A stretch of 64,000 nucleotides of DNA from Whalleya microplaca (GCA_022497155.1 MU385720.1:806001-870000), one strand, 5' to 3'; shown: positions 1 to 11,999, counted from the first letter of the stretch. The notes: a model not told the origin generated them from the letters alone. Program-made: numbers and translations.

Positions 1-1018
1 TCCAGCGCACTATCTGCAGTCTAACCTACCTGGGTTGCACCTGCTACAAAATACCTAGGTAGGTACGGATGTAGGCAGTGGCTTCCAGGGCTGCCAGGTT
101 GGCTGTGAGGGAAATCTTCAAAGGGCAATAGACGAGGAAAAAAGAGGGTCGATCGAAGGTCAGCCTCTCCTTCTTCAGCTCGGTGCCTCCGCTACCAAAC
201 CAGTCTTTTAATTCTTGCTGCTACCGCTTCTCTTTCTCGACGACATACCCTACGATCCCTACGATCTTCCTAACATAACATTAGCTTAATAATCTCGCTG
301 CTCTGCCCTTCTTTTGCGCCCAGGGCGAAGGGTGACTCGAGCCCGACCCGTCCCCAACCTACAATATCCTCACCCGTCGATCACTCGGCCTCGCTCAAAA
401 AGATACCTGCATACCTTACATATAGTCCTTCGTTGATATCCAAGAACAGCCCTAGCTAATATACATTATCCCGCCTTGTGTGAGCAGAGCCCTAGTGATA
501 AATCCTAATTGACTACATTCTTATCCTCATCCAATCAATCTCTTCACTTTCGGGACTTCTGTAGTCACATGGCCTTCCCTGTATAACCACGGCTTTCTCT
601 GCCTGAGCTTGTCAGTTAGCCATGTTTGTACCTTGCCATCTTCTTTGACCCGGACGACCTCACTTGGGTTTTTTCTTGTGGGACTTCCTTTCGCCAGCTG
701 AATCGATAGTTCATACGTCAACTCATTGACCGCCACGAATCTTCCGAGTCGTACCGCTTCTATCAGTTCTCGGCAGCCTGCTTGATCTGTGTATTAGAGG
801 TTGTCTTCAATATCGCCTGCGCCTTCAGTGGGTTTGTTCCACCAAACTACATACAGTTGTGGATCGGTTGCACCAAATCTGTCGGCTCGCCTGTACTCAT
901 CACCTGCAAGGGCCTGGTACGCCCGGCTGCTTGCTTGGCTGGGATTAACCATTGAGCTGTGCATCCGAACAATCTGACCGTGGGGGTTATAGGCGCTGGT
1001 GCCTTCTTCCCTTTCAAC
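1..1018. other. Upstream/leader region of the first gene
   Basis: No gene is supported here. The stretch is rich in pyrimidine tracts (about 180-560) and short CCTACCT/CTAGGT motifs, as expected for a promoter plus long 5' leader of the plus-strand gene that starts at 1019. A 69-codon open frame on the minus strand (527-736) resembles no family I know and is probably chance. Confidence 0.5.
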
Positions 1019-3046
1019 ATGGCTTTACCGTTGTCTCTTCACCATGATGAAGAGCTCTCGGTCCTCCTCTCTGATTCCGAAGACGACGATTTGCTCCCAC
1101 CTCCACGTAACAAAGCACGCGAGCTGCCAATGAGACCCGGCCCCCAGCAAGAAGAGCAGCTTATGCGGCAGTCGACCAAAGATGCGGCCGCCAACGTCCC
1201 AACCCACCCGATACCCGCCATGCAGCCAGCCTTTGCCGAATCGCTGATCGAGGCCACCAACAGTAACCTACCGCCAAAACCAAAACTGAGATTTGGTGAT
1301 GCAAGGCATCGTAGGACCTATCTGCTGGACGGATCGAAGGAGGAGAGCCTGTACAGTGACCCATGGCGATACCGGCCTGGCCAGGTATACCACGAACTGT
1401 GGAAGCTCATGGCTCAGATTTCGTTCGGCGTGTATCTGCTGCTGAACGGCATCGCAAACAGTAACGAGCAGGTCGTCAACATTCTCCAGGGCCATATTGA
1501 CGAAGTGGACGAATTTCTCGAGACAACGTTGGAGGACGTCAACCTGGCAATTCAAGACGTTCAGGAGCGCATCGATTATCTAAAACTGCCTATGAATAAT
1601 ATCAAAACATTCGAGACCATGTTGGAGGATCGAACTTTCCGTTTGCAGATAGTGGAAGGGAACGAGAAGATCGAACATGTTGTATACCGGACTGCGAAGG
1701 CTCTCGAAGCGACGGTGAGGGATGTTGACGAAGGGCTGAGAGCGACAAAGGACTTTGCAGTGTACCTAGGCAATCAGCAAGGCCAGGCTTGGGTACAACA
1801 GCGACCAGAACTCGAGGACATCTTTGAAGCCATGAAGGGAAATGCTCAAGGCTGGTATAAGGCGTTTATCGACTTGCAAGATAGCGCAGCGATCCTCGAT
1901 ACTCTCCTTACCCGACTTACGCAGGTGGTGGCCGAAATGAATCTGCGAGCTGGCGAAGTGAGCCGAAGGACACGGGTAGGTGCTCTTTGTCTCGTGGAAA
2001 TACTAAGCTTACACGTTTTGCAGTTTAGCGTTGCTCCTTTCTCTGACCCTACACAGCGACCTCGGGTAAGAGGTAGCTCGCAGACATCGTCACCACAATC
2101 ATCTTACAGACGGCCTCCTGCCGAGCCCCAGTCACCCCAAAGCTTCTCCCGAGGGTCTCAGCAAAGTTCGTCTCCTGCTAGGGATACCCGTACGCTCGCG
2201 CAGCATCACACCCCGGCACAACCAAAGGCAAACAAGAACCAAGAAACTAGTTCAGGTATAAGGGGTGGTTCGAAATCCGAGCATGAAGCAGAGGCGTCGG
2301 CAGCTGCGGCGGATGAGGGCCTTTACATCCTCCAGCCGAGGATCTATACTCCGCAACCACCGGAACCAGTTCCTTCTCCGACGGTTCAGGATCCAATATC
2401 TCCAAAGCAGGAAGGGCAGCCAAAGCGAACATCACTACGGCAGAGGCTCTCGTTGAAGGGTGCGAATCCACCACAGTCGATCCAAGTTCCTCCTCGCAAT
2501 CCTCTTCGGCCACCAAAGCCAAGATACGAATCTGGTCAGCACCAGTCTCCTCAGCATTTATCGCCGCGCACCTACCAAGGTCCGGATTCTGCGTATGGCT
2601 CTGATGTCGAAGTGCGACAGCCAGTCCATCCAATAATACATCCTTCTGTAGACATGTCGCCGCTGGCACTTCCAAACACTATTCCTTCCCCGCGCTCTGA
2701 TCAACAGTACTTTCCAGTACGAGCAAGCCCTCACTCTCCCTTACAGCAGAGGCCGTGGACATCAGGCACTAACCGTCCACCTATACATACCGGCCACAGC
2801 CGGGGTCAACCATCTGCTATGACGATGAGTATGTTAAGCAACGTAACAACGCTCAGTCCTGAGAATAAGACCTTGAAGAAGAAACGAAGCGCCTTTGGTT
2901 GGCTGAAGAAAGCATTCACACTTGACGAGGAAGAACGTGCTGCATTCGAAGCGAGGAAAGCTCAGCCGAGTCCCAATCTATACTACGAGGCGCGAAGCCC
3001 AAGATTTCTAGATGGAAAACGTTTGCCGGAACCTAAGGAATACTAA
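1019..3046 (+). CDS. Conserved fungal protein of unknown function (659 aa)
   Basis: I do not recognise a named family. The start is the ATG at 1019, which has A at -3 and G at +4; the frame is open upstream only through a GTG at 959. A 48-nt intron is likely at 1976-2023 (GTAGGT...TTTTGCAG, with an ATACTAAG branch-like sequence); it is in frame and stop-free, so the frame stays open across it. The N-terminus is acidic (LSDSEDDD). Residues of roughly 120-320 are helical and amphipathic (for example EVDEFLETTLEDVNLAIQDV), suggesting coiled coil. The second half is a long disordered Pro/Ser/Gln-rich tract. The C-terminus carries a basic, hydrophobic patch (KKKRSAFGWLKKAF) that could bind membrane or chromatin. 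A cytoskeletal or signalling scaffold is possible, but that is guesswork. That it is a gene is clear; its function is unknown. Confidence 0.8.
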   Translation: MALPLSLHHDEELSVLLSDSEDDDLLPPPRNKARELPMRPGPQQEEQLMRQSTKDAAANVPTHPIPAMQPAFAESLIEATNSNLPPKPKLRFGDARHRRTYLLDGSKEESLYSDPWRYRPGQVYHELWKLMAQISFGVYLLLNGIANSNEQVVNILQGHIDEVDEFLETTLEDVNLAIQDVQERIDYLKLPMNNIKTFETMLEDRTFRLQIVEGNEKIEHVVYRTAKALEATVRDVDEGLRATKDFAVYLGNQQGQAWVQQRPELEDIFEAMKGNAQGWYKAFIDLQDSAAILDTLLTRLTQVVAEMNLRAGEVSRRTRVGALCLVEILSLHVLQFSVAPFSDPTQRPRVRGSSQTSSPQSSYRRPPAEPQSPQSFSRGSQQSSSPARDTRTLAQHHTPAQPKANKNQETSSGIRGGSKSEHEAEASAAAADEGLYILQPRIYTPQPPEPVPSPTVQDPISPKQEGQPKRTSLRQRLSLKGANPPQSIQVPPRNPLRPPKPRYESGQHQSPQHLSPRTYQGPDSAYGSDVEVRQPVHPIIHPSVDMSPLALPNTIPSPRSDQQYFPVRASPHSPLQQRPWTSGTNRPPIHTGHSRGQPSAMTMSMLSNVTTLSPENKTLKKKRSAFGWLKKAFTLDEEERAAFEARKAQPSPNLYYEARSPRFLDGKRLPEPKEY

Positions 3047-4774
3047 TGAACAAAACGGAGACATTTGTCGAGGTCCCGTTCATTTTGACTTTTCCCGTGT
3101 AATCCTCAGCGCACAGCCAATTGGAAAAGCTTGCAAACCTAGGGGAATCGCCCTGTGAGCGATTGACAAGCACGGGAAGTTTAACCAACGGCACACCAGC
3201 ATCCTTTTGAAAACCAGTTTACAGAGATGTACCGCCGAGCCATGGAACGCTCACCACTTATTACCTAATCGATATAACTGACTACATTCAGCCTATATAT
3301 ACTACACTGATCGGACGCTCCTGGCAGGATGGCCAAGTTACAAAAGTAATCGGCACCTGGATTGGGACGTTGGAAAATCAGAAGCACCAAGAGAAGGAAA
3401 TATGTTCTGGGAAAAGAAGCCTTTCCCATAATGGTGGTCTCTAATCTGTTTGTACCAAGAATTGCTCTCAGCGATTGGGAACAGTCTGGCAGCTAGCTCT
3501 TGGAGAACAAAGAGCTTGAAGAGGGAGACTGCACGGGTTGCCATGTATAAGAAATGTATGATCATAGCGATGCATAGCGGCGCCTGATTTGGGACGTATG
3601 GAGTTTGGAGGATCTGACTCGGGGTCTCAGCTACCCAAAAACTAATCCCATAGACTTGTTCAAAATATCGGAGTTCATAGGTGGTTATATTTGGTAGACA
3701 GATATTGAAGCCTTGGAGTTTAGTCTACGACGGCTTCTGACCACAGTGGCTGACCCCTAACCATCCTGACCTTGATGAGAGAGCTAAGGTGGCTTCAGTG
3801 GTGTCTCTTCAATTGAACATTTAGGTATGGATCACATGCGGGGTCTGAACACTCCTAGCACAGGTAGCCGAGGCCCTAATGCTATGTAAGTCTAGTCAGC
3901 TTTGACATAGTAGTATTCATTTGATTGCGACCACGCAAAGACGGCAATGATCCGACGAAATCTACGAAGATGATTACTGAATCCATACACGCAAAACCCC
4001 CGAGATCTCATCTAACATATAATCACGTACATTACATACGCAAGCCAAACACGTGGAAAACCCCCCTCCCCCCTTCCCTTCCCTCCACCCCTCAGCCCCC
4101 TTTATTAATACATGTAAGTGCAGATTGGTTCCCCATCAGGGCACCACGCTACCTGGCTGCTGCTATCGCCAGATCGTCGAGAGATGTCGAGATGGTCGAG
4201 TGGAGCCGCGGCGCGTCTCGGTACCAAGCGGTCCAATTGGGGCGCGCCGGCGCTGCTCTGTATTGGGTAGGGGTTGCGTGGCTAAAACCAGGTTTATTTT
4301 CTTACACTACCAGGCCTACTACATACTAGTAGGTTGCCTACATACCACGCAGTAGGTTATGTATGTATGTGGCTCGGGACTATTATACTAGGATAGGTAC
4401 AAAGATATAGATATGGCATGTGTGTGTGCGCCGGCGGGCAGTTTGGTTAACCTCCGTGTCCCGGTGCTACTGCCGACGTACGTCGATGATTTTTTGTACC
4501 AATCCATTCCGTTCACAACCCCAACCTACCTGGGTTCCCCCTATCTATTAAGTTGACGCCTTTTCTCCATGTCTGAGATTCGACACCTACGATAGTCGGG
4601 AGAGCGCAATCTGCGCCGTGCCGACGACCCCCGTCTTTCGTTCGGTTCCTGTTTGCCTGTCTTCGAGAAAAAGAGTCGTTCGTTCGTCCGTCGGTTGATA
4701 GCCAGCCAGCCCCCTACGCGGGCATATACCGATAGAGCGATTGAGTGACCGAGCGAGCAAGCGAGCAAACGAAT
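3047..4774. other. Intergenic region, no gene supported
   Basis: It holds the 3' flank of the preceding gene and the promoter of the AIG1-like gene. Open frames of 75-134 codons (for example 3925-4355) overlap in several frames and have low-complexity Pro-rich or unfamiliar translations. Near 4330-4400 there are GTATGTATGT and TAGGTAGG simple repeats. Confidence 0.5.
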
Positions 4775-5787
4775 ATGCCGCGGGTGTTCGCCCTCGGGAC
4801 GGATCCCTGGGATCCCTCGCACCGCTTCCAGACGTCGTGGCTGGTGTCGCCTTATGTGCTATTCGGCCTCCGGGCGTTGATGGTAGGTCCAGTCTCACAC
4901 ATCTTCAGCTCCCAAGCGGTGTCTACCTCCATCGCACCTCCACTACACTACCGCCCGCCGGAAGCCCCAGTTGCTCTCTACCTAGACTAGAGCGAACGGC
5001 AGCGGCGCACCAAAAATCGCCCAGCCATATATATGTAACTAACCGCCACCAGTCCCTCTACGCCTTCACGACGCTCCTCTTCAACATCGGCTACCAGTGC
5101 GCGCACCCCGACCGCGGCGGCTGCGCCGCCACGCGCGCCAGCTTCTCCTACTTCACGGTGCTGACGTACTGGGGGCTAGCCTTCTACCTGGGGATCTCCG
5201 CCTACCACACCCTCTCCTACGCGCGCCACCACGGGCGGTCCGCGGCCCCGCTAGCCTCCTGGCCGCGCCCGCTACAGACCCTGCACGCGCTGCTGTACAC
5301 GACGGCGGCGACGTTCCCGTTCCTGGTCACCATCGTGTACTGGGCCGTGCTGTACGGCGACGGCCCCTGGTTCCCGACCACCTGGCAGGCCTGGAGTAAT
5401 GTCAGTCAGCACGCGCTCAACAGTGTTTTTGCGCTTGTGGAGATCGCGCTGCCGCGCACGGATCCGCCGCCGTGGACCCACCTGCCCTGGCTGATCGTGA
5501 TACTCGCGCTGTACCTCGCGCTCGCGTACGTGACGCGCGCCAGCGAGGGCTTCTACACGTATTCGTTTCTTGACCCGGGGCTGCAGGGGTCGCTGGTCGC
5601 CGCGTACGTGTTCGGGATCGCGGTGGGCATCGTGGTTATTTTTGCCGTTGTGTGGGGTCTCATCTGGACGAGGAGGTGGGTTACGGAGGAGAGGCTGGGG
5701 ATGCGGGGGAGGTTTGCCGAGGGGGAGAGGAGAGGTGGGGAGGAGGAGGATCTGGAGATGAGCGGGAGCCCGGTTGTTGATAAGTGA
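4775..5787 (+). CDS. FAR-17a/AIG1-like integral membrane protein
   Basis: Two exons, 4775-4882 and 5053-5787, joined over a 170-nt intron (GTAGGT...CACCAG with a TAACTAAC branch site), give 280 aa. The protein has a short N-terminus with the family-like HRFQTSWLVSP stretch, followed by about six hydrophobic segments (for example SLYAFTTLLFNIGYQC, LTYWGLAFYLGISAYH, FPFLVTIVYWAVLYG, WLIVILALYLALAYVT, AAYVFGIAVGIVVIFAVVWG) and an acidic cytosolic tail. This is the layout of the androgen-induced gene 1/FAR-17a family. Human members AIG1 and ADTRP hydrolyse fatty-acid esters of hydroxy fatty acids using conserved Thr and His residues; the fungal role is not established. Exon 2 is strongly GC-biased at third positions, unlike the AT-rich DNA downstream. 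Confidence 0.85.
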
Positions 5788-7888
5788 GACGGGCACCGTG
5801 GCTCTGGCTTCGTTCGAATTTATGTGTCGGTTGGGTTTGAAGACGTGGCTCGTACCAGTGAGGGTTTGATGGCAATCGTTGTCTTCGTTTTAGGTCAAGC
5901 GATGGAATTCATGGAAAAGGGGAAGAGGGTACTTTGGAGTGGCTAGCTTGGGTTGACTTTACATGTTCAAACGTCTCCTTTTTGCACTATACCCTCACGC
6001 ATGTTTTTACGCGATTAATATAGTACTCGATGAGTGTAGGCCGTCGGATGAGAAGGTGGGAGGCGGTGATAGTATGGAGGGGCTCCGACTCCTCGGAAAC
6101 TACGTAGATATAATAGGAATTATGCCTAGATTATTCTGCAGAGAACGTTGTAGTAACGCGTGGTGTGTTAACCTGCTGAGATGTTCAAAATAGGTAGGTT
6201 GCAATGGTTATAACAACCATGCCAAGGGGTTCAAGGCAGTCTGACTATGCTTACTAGCTCGGTGATCTTCAATAATGAGCAGATTCCAGATCATGTATAC
6301 TCAGTAGCTTATTCAAGTAGCTATTATCCTCATTCAAAGGCTGTCAACAATTTGCAACAACGATCCCAGCCTAGATAATTTTAAAAGGGAGCATACATGA
6401 GTGTTGAACTTCATGCTTAACAGTGATGTTTCATTAGCTGCTTAAAATCCCTTGTATCATGCAAAATTTTATCATAAACGCGTAATTTTAAAACCCTCGT
6501 CGAAGTTAACATGGTCGTTATGTGTGACCAAATATACCATAACATTAAGCAAAGCAATTTGGCTTGCGTAATACCACAGCACTATCTGTAGCTGAGTATA
6601 TAGAGCAAAATAGGTTCGATTTCGAATAGCGTTATTGCCATTCGCTCTATTAGCTCATTGACAATGAACAGCTGAGGTATGCTACTATAGATCCGGCGGG
6701 GCTACAGCAAAGGAGGCTATAGACTTTGAAGGAGTTACCCCCCCTATTTAGCTACATGGAGACAAAGCTATTCGGAATCTGCTCCAAATCTGTAAATCTT
6801 CTACAACTTCAATTGGATTGGTTTAGCCGTAATAACTAGATAAATTAAGCAATACTACCTCATAGCATACTGTCCAGCATGATAGGCAATGTACCATTTT
6901 CTGTCTCCATATGTTTTTAGATATAATCTAGTTATTTCAATAGGTAGGCAAGAAATCCTTCTTCCAACCGTGCTAGTTGTCTAGCTATAGTTGGAGTTAA
7001 CAACTTTCATGATCTATGTATTATTAAGATGTAGATCCGATTAAAGGCAATCCTGTTTGTTAATGACAAAAACTGATCTGTCCCCGGTCACGTAAGATCT
7101 AAGGATTTCACATACTCAAGCATGGCTTTGTTTAGGAAGAAAGACAATAATTGTGGCTTCTTTCTCTGGTGAGTAGCTCGATGCATTGTGTAGATTCTAT
7201 CTATATCTCATATTACCTATGATTACATCAGTGTGGCAATTGATGGTGGTGTGACCACAGCAATCCCTTGACGTGACTCATGTTCATACAGGTAGTAGAT
7301 ATTTATAGCATATCTCACATCTCTGTATAATATGACTCAATGAAATATATGATTGTTGTACTTTCTTTAGTCCATAGGATCATAAATAGTGGCAACATCC
7401 ATATGCTTACCTGGGATACCTTATATGATCTTAAAAATTACAAGGTGAGCTTATCATCGAGGCGTTGGCTAAACTGATATGAATCAAAAGCATCATATAC
7501 ACATCGTGATTCTTTTGCTCACTAAACACCTGTCTTACGTGAGAAGTTTCAAGGTTTGTGTGCCGCACAAAGCTCATAGATCTAGAGTCTAGGTAGCATA
7601 ACCTCTAGATTGCAGATGGTGGCATGAGACATTTATCAAATGGATGAACTTGAACATTATACCAATTACCATCAAGTTGTTCAAATCAATATCAATTTCC
7701 ACTGGAGGCAACTTTTAAGACTGTAGCTATAAGTACCAGTGGAATCATTTAAATCATTCCTCATATAGAGTGTTCTCAATGCAGTGCTACCTCCCAACAC
7801 GATTCCTTATCGATCATCTGAGCCATTATTACACATTACGTTGCCCCAACATTCGCGTAACCCTGGCCTTTGGTGCGATCCTGTGAAT
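5788..7888. other. AT-rich gene-free stretch
   Basis: About 2.1 kb with no convincing reading frame. From about 6200 to 7750 the composition becomes clearly AT-rich, with many stops in all frames and many TpA steps. It may be an old repeat degraded by mutation, but I recognise no transposon domain. A short open frame at 5963-6193 is not supported. Confidence 0.5.
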
Positions 7889-8754
7889 CTAGCCACAGCA
7901 CACAGTAGCCTCCTTTGCCGCACTAGTTTGCTGGGCACTGTATTCAAGGTTAGGATGAATACATTGTACGCTGGAGAATTGTTTGAGGACTTACCCGCCA
8001 ATAGTTTCCCAGTGGAAGATGAACGCACCGATGTACGCACCAATGAAGATGCAGATGATGATGTATCCGTTGTAGTACATGGCGAGCCTGTGAGACTGTC
8101 AGTATTATGAAATCGCCAACAGTAGCCACAAGTGGTAGGTAACTCAGGCAAAAAAAAAGTTCATAAGGATGAAGGGGACGTACAGCATGACGAAGTAGGC
8201 GACAGCGAACTGGCAGAGGTGGAGAAAGGCACGGATAGCCTGCTCGAGAATAGTAGGTCGGTAGCCTTTGGTGGCGGCAGGTGCACACGAAGCGGCCGCG
8301 CTGCTCTGTGGTTGGATCTTCGGTGAGCTGGAACCATCCTCCTGTCCACCAGCAACAGAGACGACACTAGCGCTCTGAGCGTTGTGCTTGCGGATGAGAT
8401 AACGGTCAAACTCCTTGACGCTGCGGCGCAGAAACTCGAGGAGGATGACTAAGAGGATGACGCCGATGCAAGATCCCGCGAACATGCCCTGCGAGGTCAC
8501 TCTCCATGTCGACGCGATGAAGCATGAGTCGATCGTGTACCAGTTCCACAGCATCTATTCATGCGAATAGGCATAATTAGCTTCTCGGCGCATACCTAAG
8601 TGAGAAGCTACTGAGGGCAAATGAATGTCTCACTCACGGAAATCTTGCACCCGCTGCCTCCGCCCATGCCGCCCATACTCATTGCAGTTTGGCTAGCCGA
8701 TGCAGCTGCAGATGTAGCCGTCGCGGTCGCCGTTTCCATGGTTCCCATATCCAT
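7889..8754 (-). CDS. Ctr-family high-affinity copper transporter
   Basis: Four exons: 8754-8638, 8554-8184, 8087-7995 and 7937-7889, with introns of 83, 96 and 57 nt, give 209 aa. The N-terminus is Met-rich (MDMGTME..., MSMGGMGGG), as in Ctr copper-binding ectodomains. Transmembrane segment 1 follows WNWYTIDSCFIA. The middle loop is hydrophilic (SVKEFDRYLIRKH...). Segment 2 contains the MxxxM-like stretch around FVMLLAMYYNGY, formed across the second intron. Segment 3 is Gly-rich (IGAYIGAFIF). The protein ends in Cys-Cys-Gly (ATVCCG), as in many fungal Ctr4/CtrC proteins. Ctr proteins form trimers that import Cu(I) at the plasma membrane or release it from the vacuole. The 5' end faces the Dit1-like isocyanide synthase 1.3 kb away. 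The exact paralogue (Ctr4-like or vacuolar Ctr2-like) is not resolved. Confidence 0.9.
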
Positions 8755-10033
8755 TTTGTGTTGATTTGTTGGATGGAAATTTGTCATATAGCTGGTCGGC
8801 GATGTTGGGTATCAGGTGTGAAAAGTCGAGAGATGTTTGAAGTGAGTTGAAACTAAACCGGGTGGCCAAATGAATGGTGCGCGCTCACCAATGACAATGA
8901 TGCAAGCACAATTTTTTAGAATTGGAATTTGATGACTCGGACGTCAAAGGTAGAGGCAGGCTGGCAGGCAGGTATGACGAGGGAAGGAGCTGAGGTAGGG
9001 ACCGAGGCGGGTAGGGAGCAATCATTTCCTATTATACGCATTCGGTACAGAGCAGATAAAGCCGTTTACGAGGATTACTTATCAGCTAAGCACTTATCTA
9101 CCTATTGATCCAAGTACAATGGTTCACTTATGTTGTACTTGTGTTGTAGCACAGCCATGGGCTGTGGTTCGCTCTGTACACATGTCTGTACATACAGTTT
9201 ACAGTGAGCAAATTTACGGAGTCCGGGCAGGCAGGCAGGGACGAGGCGCAGAGAGGCACAGAGAAAGCACAGGGCAGGTACGGCCACTTACATTCCAGAC
9301 AAAGACAAAATAAGCAAATTTGAGCAAGTTGTGGCTGCGGCTGGTCCCACTATAAGTAACAAACAACGGCCGTTGGCGATAGCTTTGCAGACGTCAGCAC
9401 CTTAGCAACTCGTCCCATGGAACTATAACCAACCAAGCAGCCAAGCAGCCCAAGTTCCAACCTACAAAATGTGCTCAATACTAGCGGGTATACACATGCA
9501 TCTTTATATATATTGCAAGCCAATAATTCGTCTAAAGTATTCTGTATCCTATCAGATGCTGACTGCCAGACTGCTCGCCCGATCCATCGTGGAACCTACC
9601 GATCCATCATTGGACCTTGCTGGTCAATCCCATCCTTATTAGACATCAGATCTGCACTATCGACCGTATGTTGGCGCGACTATACATATGTACTCTGTTG
9701 TAGGTTACATAAATCTTTATATACCCTTAGGTAAAATCTCCCAACATGCCCGATGATACAATCCACTTTGCAGTCAATCGTCCAACTTAAAGAACCAACC
9801 CAGAACTCTTCCATGCAGTAGTACTTCGTTGTATTTTTCTCCTCCCTACCTATCCACATAGACAAAGGAAATGCTTGGCAAAAGCGAGGTTGAATTACCA
9901 TATTACATGTATCATAGAATACATGGATCAAGCATCACCATCCACAACACCCTACCGAAACGAAAGGTGCCTGGTGTTGCAAGTCCCGAAGATTATCGAT
10001 TGTTTGGTTGGAATATTGTTCCACCTTGTACGC
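8755..10033. other. Intergenic region between the copper transporter and the isocyanide synthase
   Basis: It contains the promoter of the copper transporter (right of 8754) and the 3' flank of the synthase gene (left of 10034). No gene is supported. GGCAGGCAGG simple-repeat motifs lie at about 8960-8975 and 9225-9245. Confidence 0.5.
9205..9212 (-). promoter_or_regulatory. Candidate copper-response element (TTTGCTCA)
   Basis: On the minus strand the sequence reads TTTGCTCA, the yeast Mac1-type copper-response consensus, about 450 bp upstream of the copper transporter ATG. A 7/8 match (CTTGCTCA) lies at 9321-9328. One perfect 8-mer in 1.3 kb could be chance, and the fungal factor here need not use the yeast site. 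Confidence 0.25.
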
Positions 10034-11999
10034 TCACGAGAACGTAATCCGTCTTTTATGCCAGAACGATAGCATCCGTCGCCACAGGCTGGCAGGCAAT
10101 CCGGCCAGCCTTGCGAGCCAGGTTGGCCCGCTTTGATATCTCCTCGGCGCATCCCTGGCGGTCATCGTGGTCGATAATGGGATGCTGCCGACCCTGGATA
10201 GGGTTGACTTGGGCGGTTCGGCGACTTCCTCCACCTTCTCCGCCAGTTCCTGTTTTTCTTCTCCTGTGCTACCTAGGGATCGTAAGATGAAGGAGCTTCC
10301 AGTCGTGTTGGCTTCGTCGCCTGGTGCAACCAGTCCACCGGTCATACCCCCAGCTGCTAGCGCATCTCGTGCTACCTTAGCCTTTGTCACATACAGGACG
10401 TTGCTCCCGACTACCTCGACCACACAGTTGTGCCACGGAGTGGGGATGTGCAGGAGGTCACGAGATGACATTGGTTCTCCGTTCGGCGCCAACGATTCTA
10501 CTGCGCGGACAGCGGCCGGATCGAATAACTGAATACCGAACTTAGGCCCGGCATTGTTGTGCCTGGTGTTTGTCATTAGCTTTGCTAGGGCTACACAGGA
10601 TATAGCTATGGTAGGAAACGCCCTCAACTTACGCATGAATCGATAGCCGGACATGGTTTGGAAATAACAACTCAACGAGGTTGGAGTATGCTTGGTTTCG
10701 CTGTGATAGTGAGTACTATGGTTAGCCGGTTTCTTTGTATGTTTGAGAAAGATCATTGAGAAAAGGTCACTTACCATTATCATCTCAAACGCCACCTTGG
10801 TGGATAGCTTCTTCTGCTTCGACCGGCTCATCCCTTGCGTAAAGGGATGCAACTCTAGGTCCTCTAGCATGAACCGCGAGAAACCTCGATATAAAGCGAT
10901 GATCGCAGCATCTTGAGAGTCAATCCTCGCCCGTACTGCGGATGTCTGAGGTTGGCACCCTGTCATTAAGATACGCCTACACAGCTCGGCTTCGTCCGTT
11001 ACCCGGGTTTCGACATGGTGAATAATAGGGGGCATATTCAATTTACTTGCGAGCTTCGAGCGTTCAAACCGGCTTTGAGATTTGTCTAGCTCGAAGAGAT
11101 CAACAAGTGACTTGAAGCCCACTCGATCTGAATTGCCTCTCCGACGACCGATGGCGTAGTTCATCTCAATCAACTTTTGACCATATGTATCCACGTTCTC
11201 ATCGTCGGCACCGACTATTCATGGTCAGCATATGGTTTCAAAATCTATATGTAAGAGTAATGGGGGTATACTTACTGCAATCACTGAAAACATGCCCATC
11301 ACTGATGATCCAGAGTTTTGCTCCCGGCTTATATACCTCCTCAATAGCTTCAATGAAACCGTGCAAACGTTCTAGGGCGAGCTGCTCCCCACGGTCAGGG
11401 TCTTTACCCAGAACCTTATTTGTATTTGACGACTTGCACGGGAAGGCCGGAAGACAAAGTTCGATTTTAGCATTTTGGGATGTAAAGTGCTCGACACGGT
11501 CTGAGAAATAGGCTCGTCCTGAGTCAACCCATTTGTCGTCCTTGCCTTGATATCGAAGGTGGGTATCGAAGAGAGACACTATCCGCTCTGTAGCGAGTCT
11601 CCAATCATGTGAAGGGGCTTGTCTGGGATTCGGGTGGCTGATGGCAAAGTCGACTTGGTCTAGTATTAATTGTATAAAAAAGTCCTCGAAATCCTTCTCT
11701 GTAGCAGCATCCCCGTCCCGAGGGGACTTGGCGAGGATGACACCAGGAGCAGTTTTGTCAGAAGCACGATACTGCCAGTATAATCTTTGGTCTGGGAAGT
11801 CCTCGCCGAGCTCAATGCACTCGAGTTGTGGCTGATTTGTTTTTATTGTATTCGGAAGGCGAACTTGGATGGAAGCCCATTGCTCCTGTATCCGGTCCCG
11901 GTTCGGACCGTTGCAGTAAAGCAGATTCCCGCGCCGATCAAGCACCAAAGTGGCTTGATACCGGTGGAATAGGGACTCTCCTTCGTTTGAGAACTCCAT
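10034..11999 (-). CDS. Dit1/PvcA-family isocyanide synthase
   Basis: Four exons: 11999-11276, 11214-10775, 10700-10633 and 10562-10034 (introns of 61, 74 and 70 nt), 586 aa. The family (pyoverdine/dityrosine biosynthesis, Pfam DIT1_PvcA) contains bacterial PvcA/IsnA and fungal isocyanide synthases, which build an isonitrile on an aromatic amino acid; yeast Dit1 makes the tyrosine-derived precursor of the spore-wall dityrosine layer. Diagnostic stretches are LPAFPCKSSN (about residue 185), the DGHVFSDCIGADDENVD motif spanning intron 1 (about 235), and NLVELLFPNHVRL followed by SIHAHNNAGPKFGI (about 395-420), which appears only after introns 2 and 3 are removed. That agreement strongly supports the splice model. 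The last ~110 residues are a low-complexity tail beyond the conserved domain. There is no fused NRPS or transferase domain. It lies beside a Dit2-like P450 and a Dtr1-like exporter. Confidence 0.9.

Noticed and set aside
3925..4355. Overlapping plus-strand frames before the AIG1-like gene
   Set aside because: Pro-rich low-complexity translations in two frames over the same DNA, with no family resemblance.
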